DNA of 64,000 nt from Hemileia vastatrix (GCA_030280995.1 JASXTE010000005.1:17028501-17092500); one strand, 5' to 3'; positions 10,901-20,408 are shown, counted from the stretch's first letter. Notes: generated from the sequence alone by a model not told the origin. A program made the numbers and translations.

Positions 10901-12318
10901 AACATAGCTCGATTAAAGATTTATTTAGGGGTCAACGATTATTGGCTCATTCATGTGCAGGTGATATTGGTGATAGAGAAGTCCCTATTGATGTTATATT
11001 AATCAATTTTCAAGATGAAGTCTGGGGTCAGACTGGTTTTTATTTTTTGTTAGTCAAATATTTGTTGACTTTAGAGAGGCCAGAAGATTGTGAAGACGAT
11101 GAATGGGTGGCTATCAAGAGGAAGTCATCTACGTTTTACCTATCTTGTCGAAGTTTAATGAGGAGAAGGTATCCAAATCCTCAAGTAGTTATAACTCAAC
11201 AGAAGGGGCAAGAATTAGTTTTGAAATCACTGCATGAAGATCTCGGGCATAGAGGCGTTGGAGAAACGTTTAGAAGAATTTCTGATCGATTTTGGTGGCC
11301 TGGCATGAAGATGGCTGTTAAACAGTGGGTTCAGTCATGTGAAGAATGTCAAAGACAAAGTTATTTAAGGCCAAAAGAACCTGGACACGCGACCGGTGAA
11401 TATACGCTCTTTGGAAGAGTTAGTTTAGATGCCGTTCATATAAAAGAGGGATGGTATAAATATTTAATTGTGGCCAGAGATGATTTATCTGGTTGGGTAG
11501 AGGCAGCGCCTCTTATTAATTTAACTGCCAAAAATGTGGCAGAATTTTTTTTGAATAATTGGGTATATAGGTATGGGGTGATGAAGTTGGTAACGATAGA
11601 TGGAGGTCCTGAATTTGGGACAGAGTTTAAAGAGGCCGTATTGAAAGTTGGATCAAAGGTTAGGGTAGCAACCCCATATTATCCTGAAGCTGAAGGCATG
11701 GTGGAAAGAGGGCATCAAGTTATTAAGGATGCTTTAGTTAAAATGTGTGGGATAAGTGCCGAAAAGTGGAGGCACTATTTACCTTTAGTTTTATTTGCTG
11801 ATCAAATCACTGCCAAAAGGACGACCGGATTTTCACCTTATGAACTTGTTTTTGGACAGAAAGCAGTTTTACCGGTTGATTTAGAAGCTGAATCATATCT
11901 TGGAGTTGACTGGGACACGGTCAAAACTACTGAAGAATTATTGTGTGCAAGAATGATGCAGCTAGAAAAGAAAGAAGAATATTTAGAAAATGCATATTCG
12001 CGGATGATGAAGATCCGAAATCAATCAGTCAGATATTGGGATGAGCGGTTGGCACATCGATTAAGGAAACCTTTGAACCCAGGAGATATGGTCCTGGTGT
12101 ATAATAGGAGTTTGGAAAGTCAATGGGGAAAGATGTTTGCAGATAGGTGGAATGGACCGTATAAAATCAAGGAGCAAGTTTCTGGCGGTTCATATGTGCC
12201 AGAAGAGTTGGATGGAGTAGTATTGAAGAAGAGGGTAGCGGCCGATCAAGTGAAACGGTTCTATCCTAGAGGCACCAGGAGTGCCGAAGTCTTCCTCCGC
12301 AATGAGGATAAACTATGA
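7966..12318 (+). CDS. pol: Pol polyprotein of the B element (RT, RNase H, integrase)
   Basis: This 1450-codon intact ORF begins with about 400 residues of weakly conserved sequence that includes two tandem 149-bp repeats (LQQE-V-K-L peptides). I find no D-[ST]-G protease motif there. Reverse transcriptase spans about 400-620 (P-V-F-C-I-K-K-P-N-G-K, and catalytic F-I-D-D at about 556 where most Ty3 elements have Y-x-D-D). RNase H lies at about 715-830 (A-V-D-S-S). The integrase H2C2 finger is at about 1088-1135 and its core has D1155, D1212 and E1247; the last pair is 35 apart, a classic DD35E. A basic C-terminal domain without a clear chromodomain follows. The last codons and stop fall inside a hairpin repeat. 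Confidence 0.93.
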   Translation: MPSIYSGFKLLWMPSFFGVAGADHSNVVISPQDEIPDCNRSAHLEIIQVDSQLFSVNITLECKYVLDFSICLLDLPGFSIKFKNGEKGKMGQIRLDKNWKGMFDYIQQEVKLQLSPSITDLQQEGKLQKPYQNTLKNLSIIKTQKNNFCENSFPGLQQEVKLQLSPSITDLQQEGKLQLSHQNPIKNLSIIKTQKNNFCENSIPVLQQEVKLPTFFTGDLMLDKGSKGVGKSVYKLDEGKEKRVKFKNEIKYFSNFSYSDSGDEEDLFDEIFNGNTKVNFLPQVYLDVDAAKYKKVANKVRPINEPLPAELNPPLRRPRLSRDPYESPLVKNPPEFFETSRITFERLGVVNFGPDGWLSGEEKKLLLDVMVKREKAIAFVEEERGVLKHSYGEPHKIPVVCHEPWQQKPIPIPAALKEAYIEVVRERIRTGLYEQSTSSYSSPVFCIKKPNGKIRFVHDLRELNRVTIKDAGIQPSSEEFVEAFAGRVCYVLGDIMGGYDERELHPDSRPLTTFDTPLGHLQLTRLPQGATNSVAVYQAQMAWILQDEIPQYAGIFIDDGGIKGPTTDYDNQVLEENPGIRKFIWEFAITLERILFRIEEAGLTISGSKFSCCVPALEILGHVVCREGRIMSKKKVNKIQSWPRPKNTTEVRGFLGICVYVRMFIKDFSSLAAPLRRLTRKDADWEWDEECEKAFVKLKEVVGKDLVLHKLDYGKDAGRIYLAVDSSQVAAGVVLSQMDKAGYIRPVRYESVVFTEVKSRYSQPKLELCGVAKILKKLQHILWGQHFELQVDAKSLIQMINSPSLPNAPMTRWVAFIQHFLFDLVHKPGKTFTMPDGLSRRPPTEEDSDSEEFDEDIPIIKSSTKGAEDFPYLPHEVKLAGLLCLDYAVDDLHQEDKLENSFYVNKGVGKGVDKFGREEVEEDVVYVEEDGLVVWDSSKLRNGVYVGELENLNKKVDKEKEVFLNTVYEGSKGSEEKRQHSSIKDLFRGQRLLAHSCAGDIGDREVPIDVILINFQDEVWGQTGFYFLLVKYLLTLERPEDCEDDEWVAIKRKSSTFYLSCRSLMRRRYPNPQVVITQQKGQELVLKSLHEDLGHRGVGETFRRISDRFWWPGMKMAVKQWVQSCEECQRQSYLRPKEPGHATGEYTLFGRVSLDAVHIKEGWYKYLIVARDDLSGWVEAAPLINLTAKNVAEFFLNNWVYRYGVMKLVTIDGGPEFGTEFKEAVLKVGSKVRVATPYYPEAEGMVERGHQVIKDALVKMCGISAEKWRHYLPLVLFADQITAKRTTGFSPYELVFGQKAVLPVDLEAESYLGVDWDTVKTTEELLCARMMQLEKKEEYLENAYSRMMKIRNQSVRYWDERLAHRLRKPLNPGDMVLVYNRSLESQWGKMFADRWNGPYKIKEQVSGGSYVPEELDGVVLKKRVAADQVKRFYPRGTRSAEVFLRNEDKL
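8280..8602 (+). repeat. In-frame hairpin and 149-bp tandem repeats inside pol
   Basis: Five hairpin copies (8280, 8325, 8430, 8475, 8580) have stem CCTC/GAGG, loop CAGCAA and tail KTAAACTGC; the first has a stem mismatch (CATC). They are embedded in two tandem units of about 149 bp. All share one frame and encode L-Q-Q-E-[VG]-K-L-Q. Two more in-frame copies are at 10581 (L-P-H-E-V-K-L) and 10638 (L-H-Q-E-D-K-L). The RNA-level pattern also occurs in noncoding parts, so the peptide is probably secondary. Confidence 0.85.
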
Positions 12319-12517
12319 CATTTATGAAATTATATGGATAACTCCGAAATGAGGATAAACTACAATTTTAATGACTTTTATTAAATTTATACCTCCGCAA
12401 TGAGGATAAACTATGATATTAATGAAACTTTATGGATTCCTCCGCAATGAGGATAAACTATGACATTTTTTTAAAAAAAAAAAAATCTTATCGACCTCCG
12501 CAACGAGGATAAACTAT
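12294..12517 (+). repeat. Hairpin array across and after the pol stop
   Basis: Five copies at 12294, 12341, 12392, 12439 and 12495 have stem CCTC/GAGG (ACTC in the second), loop CGCAAT, CGAAAT or CGCAAC, and tail ATAAACTA. Spacing is 47-56 bases. The first copy contains the last codons of pol (N-E-D-K-L) and the TGA stop. Confidence 0.85.
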
Positions 12518-13311
12518 CTTCTTTTTTTTTATCAAAATACTTTACTATCGTTACACTGTATATGGTCAACGAAACTGTGATGAAACATAACAAAATGCGT
12601 GAAAACCTTCTTTGAAATTTTCAAAAAAACTTAAAATTTCTAAAAATATGGGTGAAGATAGTGTTGGAAAATTTTAAAAATTTATTGGAAGAAGTGTTCA
12701 CAGGGGAACCTTCTTAATTTAATATTGGCAAGTGTGGGGGTAATTGATGGGCTGGCTGCTCTATACACAATTACCCCATAATGTTCGTTTCCAAAATTTT
12801 CCCTTTTTCTAGTTGAATCCTGGCTTTGTCTTTTAATTATAGGAAGTCCACTAAGACTTTAAACTGGAACGAATCAAGAGACACCGCTCTCAACGCCGGA
12901 TTCAAGATTCTTTTTATTTTATTTTGTTTTTGATTTTTTATGTTAGATTGTGATTTCTTTTCTTTAATATATATTATGAATTATTGTAAAGGTGATGCTC
13001 ACTGGTGGTCTCTAATCATTTTTATAAATTGGAGGGAGCCCACCCAGTGATCATCATTATAAAAATTATCTTCTAAAAACTTTCATTTATTTTCTTTTCT
13101 TTTCAATTTCTCAAAATTGTGTAACCACATCAAGTTGCACTTGGATGTGGGTATGATGTCGAGGGTACGGCTCATCAAATGGCCGGGGGGCATCTTTTAA
13201 AATTTTATTTTAAAATTTTATTTTAGTACTTTTTTTATCTTTCTTTTCACATTCATTTATCTTTCTTTAAAATTAAATTTTAACTTTTATTTTAAAACTA
13301 TCTTTTCTTAA
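12518..13311 (+). other. B element 3' noncoding region, first part
   Basis: No ORF. It contains one hairpin copy at 12845 (AGTC, CACTAA, GACT, TTAAACTGG) and blocks shared with 552-1320 of the D element (ACCCCATAATG; CTCACTGGTGGTCTC; CACCCAGTGATC). Conservation between two diverged families suggests a cis function or simple common descent. Confidence 0.6.
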
Positions 13312-13500
13312 AAAAAAAAAATAAAAAATAAAAATAAAAATAAAAATAAAAATAAAAATAAAAATAAAAATAAAAATAAAAATAAAAATAAAAATAAAAA
13401 TAAAAATAAAAATAAAAATAAAAAATAAAAAATAAAAAATAAAAATAAAAAAATAAAAAAAATAATAATAATAAAAAATAAAAATAAAATAATAAATTAA
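13312..13500. repeat. AAATAA-type microsatellite of the B element
   Basis: About 190 bases of AAAAATA/AATAAA units become irregular toward the right end. It lies in the same relative position as the longer array at 1325-1972. Confidence 0.9.
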
Positions 13501-13639
13501 AAAAAATTAATTAAATAAATCAAAATTATTATTATATTTCTTAGTTTATTTTTCAGTCTTCATTTTTTTTAGTTTATTCATTTAGTTTAGACAGGAAACA
13601 GGGTCTAGGGGAACTCAATACCTATGGGATTTTACTTCA

Positions 13640-14465
13640 AGACATCTGTTAGTCCTCCAAGACTTTAAACTGGCTACTTTTCAAGACGTTCTTTAAGGTT
13701 TTTTATACATATTTTGGATCTGTTAGTCCTCCAAGAATTTAAACTGGCTACTGTTCAAGACGTTCTTTAAGGTTTTTTTTATACGTATTTTGGATCTGTT
13801 AGTCCTCCAAGACTTTAAACTGGCTACTGTTCAAGACGTTCTTTAAGGTTTTTTTTACGTATTTTGGATCTTTTAGTCCTCCAAGACTTTAAACTGGCTA
13901 CTGTTCAAGACTTTCCTTAAGGTTTTATACGAATTTTGGAGCTGTTAGTCCTTCAAGACTTTAAACTGAATTTCAAGGATAATCAAGATTTTATGGATAT
14001 TTTCGGAGACGTATTTCTTTTATATAAATCAAATGTTAGGTCCACCAAGACCTTAAACTGGACTATTATCAAGTGTTGGGTCCACCATGACCTTAAACTG
14101 GATTTCATATCAATTAAATGTTTGGTCCACCATGACTTTAAACTGGTAGTTCATTCATTGTTTAGTCCACTATGACTTTAAACTAGAAAATTAATATCTG
14201 CAGGATGATTCAACATTCATTGGACCACTATGACATTAAACTGGATCATCAAATTTATTCAATCTTTGGTCAAGCCTAGGCCTTACTTAGGAATATATCA
14301 AGATATTTATGCACTTAAACGATCTTTGGTCCACCAAGACCATAAACTGGCAATCGATTATATGTTTGGTCTACCGAGACTTTAAATTGGAATGTCAATC
14401 TTGTTTGGATATCTCAATTCAATCTTTTAATTTATCACTGTCCACTAAGACTCTAAACTGGTTAT
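13640..14465 (+). repeat. Large hairpin array in the B 3' region
   Basis: There are about 13 copies. The first five (13651, 13734, 13801, 13875, 13947) sit in 67-83 bp tandem units and have stem AGTC/GACT with loop CTCCAA or CTTCAA. Later copies switch to GGTC/GACC with loop CACCAA or CACCAT (14039, 14079, 14328), to GGTC/GACT with a G-U pair (14124), or to AGTC/GACT with CACTAT (14164). The tail TTAAACTGG is nearly constant. Copies near 14222, 14368 and 14441 are degraded. Confidence 0.88.
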
Positions 14466-15108
14466 TCAATTATTTCTGGAATTGGGTGCTGATAAGCTTT
14501 AGGAGGTTAAAATTTTAGGTGGTGATGATTCTAAGGAAAGCATAATGGTTAATTAGGTGAAATTTGTGGCGCTTTAACATGGTCTAAAGTTAATATTATT
14601 ATTGGGAGCCTGGAAAAAGTATTTTATGGGTTTTCTGTATAGCAAAGTTTGAAAATTGTGATGAAGGAATCAGAAGTTAGGATGGTAGTTGGATTTTAGG
14701 GAATGATTTTTTTAGTGCCTCATAGTTAGGCCATTTTTTTGGTGTGAAGCTTGGAGGACCTTATGGCGAGATTGGAATCATAGAATTCAGCTCAGTGGGG
14801 GGCCCTATGAGGTTGGAATCAGGAGTATTTGGCTCATAGGAAGATCCACTCTCTCAATGCTGTGACAAGAAGGAAGACTGGTATATGGGAGTCTGAAGGG
14901 ATTCAAACCTTGCTCTCAGTAGTGGAATCATCACAAGATTTATATTATTTTATGTTATATCAAGCCAGAGAAGAAGAAAGAACGTTTTTTATAAAGATTT
15001 AAAAGAAGACCAGCTAAAACAAATTTATCAAATTATTTTATTAGAAAAGATAATTCTTTTGGAATTGCTCAACCACTCATGCAAAGTTATAAGAATGGGG
15101 ACCTTCTC
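14466..15108 (+). other. B element 3' noncoding region, last part
   Basis: No ORF above background in any frame and no recognised motif. It is less AT-rich than the flanks and leads directly into the polypurine tract. The D element has its antisense ORFs in the equivalent place, but no clear counterpart is visible here. Confidence 0.4.
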
Positions 15109-15122
15109 GATTGGAGGGAGGA
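15109..15122 (+). promoter_or_regulatory. Polypurine tract of the B element
   Basis: GATTGGAGGGAGGA directly abuts the 3' LTR start TGTGGTAGCC and is identical to the D-family tract at 4879. Confidence 0.85.
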
Positions 15123-16292
15123 TGTGGTAGCCTAAAGTTTAGTACGGCACCTAAGTATGTAAATGGAGTTATTACGGCGTGCAAGATTGGCGTTATTATT
15201 TTTTTTATATATAAAAGGGTTTTATTTAATTTATTTGAGTTTTAAATATGAAGAAATTGGTCACGAGCAAATGCCTACACAAAAACAATTTATTTTACGG
15301 AGAAAACTTATTTTTACGGTCTGAAAAATTTATAAGTATCAAGTCAAGTCACTCAAGAACCTTGGGAAATTTTCCCAGAATTTTTACTATTTTCTTATAT
15401 TTTTAAATGAATTTTGAAGTTTTATAGAAATATTTACGTTTTCAGAAATTACTTAACTTCGATGAATTTTCACAGGGTAATTAGAGCTGCGCAGACTACG
15501 AAAATTAGTTTGGTATGTAAAGGGGAAGTAGCTCTATTATGTGTAATTTTTCTAGATTTTTTATTATAGTTTTAAGGTTCTAATTGAGTCCGGAAGTCCG
15601 GACGGACTCCGTTTCGACTCCGTACGGACTCCGCTTTGACTCCGTACAGACTCCGTACGGACTCCATTCCGGCTCCGTACGGACTCTGTACGGGCTCCAG
15701 ATTGACTCTGGAAGAGCTCTGGAGGGGAAAACTTAGGCACGTGACTAGGAATACTTAAGTGCTTCTCAAACTCGAAATTGAGAGGGGGGAACACATCATA
15801 CAGCTTAATCATTAACTACCACGGTCTCATTTTTTATTACTCAACAAATTAAATAAATTGTAATACCCTTATAACTTTATATTTTTATATATAACATTTT
15901 AGAAATACTACTCAACAATTTAAATCACACTTCATATAGGGTATCTTTAGAAATGTCTTCATCGCTGGGACTTGATTATTGCTGTCTCATATAAATTTAA
16001 ATTATTATAAAAACATAAAAGTCAATCTTTTCAGATCTTTCACTGGTACACCTTAATTGTTGTTATCAGTATTTCTCTTCTCAACAGCTACAATCATTAA
16101 ATCTCAATAAGCATTAAATATTTTAGAGTTTCATTATTTTCATCAATCAGATCCAAGTAGATTGGTTAGCTTAGTGATTTAGAATTCTCATTTTGATATT
16201 TTTGTTGGAAGGACGGGGTTTTCAGCTAAATCCACACATCTCCTCCGGATTCTGCTTACAGCAAGGCGACTGTAAGAGTTTACCTTACCATA
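15123..16292 (+). mobile_element. 3' LTR of the B element
   Basis: It is a near-identical partner of 5372-6530, ending CTTACCATA, followed by the target duplication GCGG. Differences are single substitutions plus reordering of the GACTCCGTACG repeat. Confidence 0.92.
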
Positions 16293-16897
16293 GCGGCCTG
16301 CCTGCCTCAGTTATAGAAGTCTGGGGAGAACTTTTAGAGGGCTTTTATTTAATTTCACTGCCAAAAGCGGCATATTTGTTGCTGTGCATGTATTTTTTAA
16401 AATGTGGTCTGTGTGTACATACTGAATAAGACAGTTTGGGGCACCTTTAATTATCATAAAACCATCCGGAGGTGATATCATTTTTCTCATTCAGTTTTCA
16501 CTGTTTTTTGGCCACAATTGGCTGTGTTTGTTTCAAGGTTAGTTCTTTATTTAACTTAACTTTGGAAACTGGTTTCTCTGGTGTAGCTTTGCGAACTGCA
16601 TCAAGTATTATTGCTGTTTTCTGTGCAACAAGTACACAGTGTTTTTGTTTTTTTGCTGTGGATCTTTCTGCATTTCTGGTTTCTGGTTCTTTGGTTCTCA
16701 GTGGTCTGCAATTGGCTACTGACTTAACTTGTAAAGCAGTCAAGAAGTATTTTGGAAGGGGTATAGTAACAGTCTCTAATTTTCTGTAGCAAATAATTCT
16801 CCCCTGGTATTTCACAAAGGAACAGGGGTTTTCGTCTCCAGTTTTACTCCAACTCCCTTGGTCAAGACCTATAGCTAGTTCTGTAGGATTGTCTACA
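16293..16897 (+). mobile_element. D-family 3' LTR, right part
   Basis: This continues the LTR broken at 5371 (the first four bases are the duplicated GCGG). It matches 25255-25860 of the D solo LTR and ends GTCTACA. ACGT follows at 16898, the same word (ACGT/ATGT) that flanks the D solo LTR. Open frames here (16472-16815 on both strands) are within LTR sequence and are not believed. Confidence 0.85.
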
Positions 16898-17576
16898 ACG
16901 TATGGAATAATCTTTTTATTAATTACTCAATGTAAAAGGTAAGAGTTATAATAAATATTATAACTACTGGATTAGAAAATATGCAATTTTAAATACTAAA
17001 CAGTAGGTAATAGTAAAAAATATGTTATTGATTTCATAAATGTAATAAAATAATATGTAAGTAAAGGATGATCTAAAACAACCAAATGAGGAGGCCTTAT
17101 ATAAGAAAAAGAGAGATAAAGAATGAATTTAAAACAATATATACAGGAGTATTAGAGAAGGAAAAAAATTCCAGAATAAAATATTTCAAATATTAAGATT
17201 TTTCTATAAAGAATGAATTGAAATAATGTATTTACTGTATATGTCAAAATTAATTGATTTATTTAAAATTTCTGTAAATGTCACTTTAAAATAAGTAATT
17301 CAATTTTTTTGTATATATTTATTTAATTTTAATAATGATTTTTATTTCCTTTAATCTGTCATTGAGCATGGTGTTAGGAAATAAAAAATATAAGGGACAT
17401 TTAATATTAATTTTAAATATTTACTAAATTTTCTTTTTTGTAACTATTTAATTTATTATAAGTAATTTTCAAAGTAAAGATATTATAATTAATAATATAA
17501 GAAATAAAAAAGGCGTGGCTTCATCCCAGTAAAGAATTAATTTTTCTACTGGGTAAGTCTAGCAGCCTGGCTGACA
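16898..17576 (+). mobile_element. C-family LTR, right part, invaded by the D element
   Basis: It aligns with 52917-53626 of a C LTR from the word ACGTAT onward and ends TGGCTGACA at 17576. The first ~85 bases of this LTR must lie beyond the D element, left of the window. The sequence after it is a SANT-gene fragment, so this LTR had inserted into the left Harbinger-type copy. Confidence 0.8.
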
Positions 17577-17870
17577 ACCTTCATCAAAGGTATATTGCTT
17601 TTGTTGTTGGCAAATGAAGTAAAAAAGAAAACAAAAGCAAAAATTGACATCAATTCTAAGTAAATGAAGGATATTTTCTAATTCTATCAATCAAAATATA
17701 AAAAGGCTCATTTTGCTTCCACTTCCACTGGCTTTAGTATTGATGATTATGATTTGGATGATGGAATTACTATGGTTTCCAAAAAGCTCAATGTCATGTA
17801 TCTTCTCTATGAGGAAATCAATATTTCCTTTGGTTCCCAATTTAATAGTTACTTTTAATTTTATCAAAAA
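17577..17870 (+). pseudogene. SANT/Myb-like gene fragment
   Basis: Nucleotide similarity to 54410-54140 (minus) is clear. The conceptual product has the K-A-H-F-A-S-T-S-T-G-F core and the downstream I-T-M-V-S-K-K-L-N-V-M segment. Stops and indels break the frame, and a C-family LTR has removed the 5' part. It is not functional. Confidence 0.7.
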
Positions 17871-17989
17871 TAGTTATATCATGAGATTCTGAAAACACCA
17901 TTTACTTTACTGGACTCTAAAATATTGCAATTTTGGAATTTCAGATGGTAAAATAATACTGACACCTGTGCAAAAATCCTCATCACCAA

Positions 17990-18430
17990 CATATTTATAT
18001 CACCTCACCACCAATTTGCATTTCTAAATAAAGCTGATTCAACGAAATTCAATATCTGTGTGAAAAATTTGGCAATAACCTCCCCTCCATTTTGTTGAAG
18101 CAAGTGGTGTGTATCATTAATTTTTTCTAAGTCATCAATTTTCCATGTCAGATTAGAAAATTTGGCAATACCCTCCCCTTCATTTTATTGAAGTAAGGGG
18201 TGAAAGTCACCAAAATTTAGAATTATTCCATAAATTAATAAATAAATAAATAAGATAAGTCAAATTTGCTAGTTTTAAAGTAATGACGATTCCTCAAGCC
18301 AAAATGCGGACCAAGTCTTGAAACTAAGTTTGGGACTTTCCACAGGTATAGGCGAGATGAACCCCATAAAAAAATTTAATGTTATCATGATTACCTTTCA
18401 TACAACACAAGGTTGTTGGATCATTACTTT
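17990..18430 (-). repeat. Transposon downstream block, copy 1
   Basis: This is the inverse of 36740-37140. Both hold two internal copies of a word containing CAAYAAAATKMAGGGGAGG and the phrase CCTATACCTGTGGAAAGTCCC. It lies beyond the 3' end of the SANT gene in both transposon copies. It shows no coding potential. Confidence 0.75.
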
Positions 18431-18619
18431 AGTTTAGTAAATTTAAATATCAGATTTATTTATTAAAAATTTGTGAAAGAATAAAAGATATTTGATGACT
18501 TTACGAATCCCCAAACTTTCTTTATCTACCTAAAGGTTTGTAAATTTATTGATTTTACCTTCTTTTTTTACATTGTTGATTTGTTGGACTAAATTTTGAC
18601 TGATCTGATAAGAGAAACA

Positions 18620-19732
18620 AAAATGTGTGAAGGATAGACATATGAAAATGGTAAGAAAAAGAAAAAAACACACCTATATGAATGGGAAGAATAATAGGTA
18701 AAGAGAAAGGTAGTTTGAGGAATCTGGAAGGATAAATTCATGATGTAAACATTATGTTTTTCATTATGAAATAAATAAATGGGAAAATGGGAAAAAAAGG
18801 CTCAACTTTAAAGGTCAATATCTCAGCAACCACTGAACCAAATTCAAATCTTTTTGTGGGAAATGAAAGATAGCCTTCAGGAGAATAAATTCAAAAGGAT
18901 ATTAGATTTGAATAAACCTAACCCAGATATCAAGTCTTATTCTCAAAATTTTACAAAAACTTGAAAAGTGTTAAAAAAATGACAAAATGATGAGTTGAAT
19001 AAGTCCACTGTTATCCATATATGAGTCCTACATATACTTAAGTATGGAATTTTAATTAAAAGAATGAGATATTATATAGACATGAAAAGTAGTAGATGAA
19101 ACTAACCTTGATTGAAAGGTAGGAAAAATAGAGTGAGAAAGAGTGAAGTTGGAATTGGGGGGGAATTTAATATGGAGCAGGTTAAATGCTTAAAGAATGT
19201 GCAATGTATGTGTTTCAATGACATGGAACCAAAAAAGGTGTAATAAAATAAATGGGGAATAATGACTAATCCAAGGAGGGATGAAGGGTAGGATGATGGA
19301 GCTAAAAAAAGAAAGAAAAGAGAGAGAGAAGGAAAAATGTTGATTTTACTTTAAAATCAAAAAATATACACTTACTAAAAAATTTAGATACAAAAAACAA
19401 AAAAAAATAAGCAAATATATAAGATAAAATGAAAAAATGACTTACCTCAAGAGGTGAGTTGAGAAAAAAATTTACTTCAAATTATTTGAAGGAAAGAGGA
19501 GAGGATGAAATGGATATAAGTGATAAAAGAAAAAAAGAAATGACTGAAAAATTATGCAATTGTAGAAAGTATGTGATTTATGTTGAGATGATAAAGGAAA
19601 ACAAAGAGACTTGAGAAAAAGAGACTATAACAGAAAATTCAAAATCAAATTCAATATTCAAATAAGATTAACAATTCTAAAAAAATATTCCTGAGAAGTC
19701 CTGAAAAATTTTTAAAACTGGGTAGAAATAGG
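18620..19732 (-). other. AT-rich transposon interior without a gene
   Basis: No ORF of note. Parts of 19200-19500, read on the minus strand, match 32840-33130 of the right copy, including a CTCAACTCAYCTCT block. The rest is A-rich on the plus strand. Confidence 0.5.
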
Positions 19733-20101
19733 TTAAGAAGTGTTTTGATGGTGTACTTGAGGTATGTAGTACTTGAGGGCTTCTTGGAAAAAGGTAAAGC
19801 TTCCTGGCCATTTTTGATATAAAATTAAATATTCTTCAGGTTCAGAATCAGAGTCCAAGAGGAGATCAAGAGCTATGAAATTTATTTCTTGATGTAGCCT
19901 ATCATAATTTGAGTTTGAGGAAGGCATTACTCTTATACAGTATAAAAATTTAAATGATGTACAATGTTTTGATTTATAATGTGTTATGCTTTGGAGTGCT
20001 GTGCATGAATTGGATGATGCTGAAAAATTAGTGAAATAGGATTTTTTGGTGAAATCAGAACTTTTGTTTGAGAAAGTGTGGATTTGAGTGAAGTAGGTCA
20101 C
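19733..20101 (-). pseudogene. Harbinger-type transposase, N-terminal piece (left copy)
   Basis: This 122-codon frame contains, from about residue 58, M-P-S-S-N-S-N-Y-D-R-L-H-Q and a long acidic stretch (D-S-D-S-E-P-E-E). The same start occurs in the right copy at 20409. The catalytic part is absent. The preceding 50 or so residues are upstream noncoding sequence read as protein. It lies head to head with the right copy. Confidence 0.65.
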
Positions 20102-20120
20102 TTATTTCATTTTGAAATCC

Positions 20121-20216
20121 ACCAGTGTTGGGGCTAGTGTGTTTTTAAAATCCACACTTACAAATCTGCACTTATTAAAATGTGTATTTTCAAAAACACT
20201 AGCCCCAACACTGGCG
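20121..20216. repeat. Palindromic junction between two transposon copies
   Basis: AGTGTTGGGGCTAGTG on the left is inverted at the right as CACTAGCCCCAACACT, with inner words AAATCCACACTTA and AAATCTGCACTTA. The symmetry continues outward for about 400 bases into both transposases. These are probably the terminal regions of the Harbinger-type elements; I could not fix the exact end or a target duplication. Confidence 0.7.
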
Positions 20217-20408
20217 GATTGAAAAATGAAATAAGTCACTTTTTTCACTCAAATATGCACTTTCTGAACCAAAAGTGCTGATTTCACCATGACATCCCTG
20301 TTCACTTATTTGTCAGTATCATCCCATTCATACACAGCACTCCGCAAAAAAACACTTTAAAACTCAAAAAATTGTACATCATTTAAATTTTTATACTGTA
20401 TAAAAGTC

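Larger units (their letters stand above)
5372..16292 (+). mobile_element. Complete B-family Ty3/gypsy-type element (10.9 kb)
   Basis: The order is 5' LTR (5372-6530), tRNA-Lys-type primer site, gag, pol (RT, RNase H, integrase), a long 3' noncoding region with a microsatellite and hairpin repeats, polypurine tract, and 3' LTR (15123-16292). The flanking words GCGG (5368-5371 and 16293-16296) are a 4-bp target duplication, and the flanks rejoin into a D-family LTR. Both main ORFs are open, so it may have been active recently. The LTRs differ by scattered substitutions and by rearrangement of a short GACTCCGTACG repeat. Confidence 0.92.
17577..20120 (-). mobile_element. Left Harbinger-type transposon copy, internally deleted
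   Basis: Read right to left it has the order of the right copy: terminal region, transposase 5' end (20101-19733), T-rich middle (about 19500-19200, similar to 32840-33130), the tail of the Tet-like gene (about 18610-18540), a shared downstream block (18430-17990), and a SANT fragment in the opposite sense (17577-17870). Most of the transposase and oxygenase is missing. The block around 18500 is uninterrupted where the right copy carries the solo LTR at 35399, so it serves as the empty site. Confidence 0.7.

Noticed and set aside
13651..14465. CRISPR-like regularly spaced repeats
   Set aside because: Repeat copies differ in stem and loop, spacing is uneven (about 40-100 bases), spacers are themselves partly repeated, and the setting is a eukaryotic retrotransposon.
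16472..16815. Overlapping 105-codon ORFs on both strands
   Set aside because: They lie inside a D-family LTR; the other D LTR (25440-25860) does not keep either frame.
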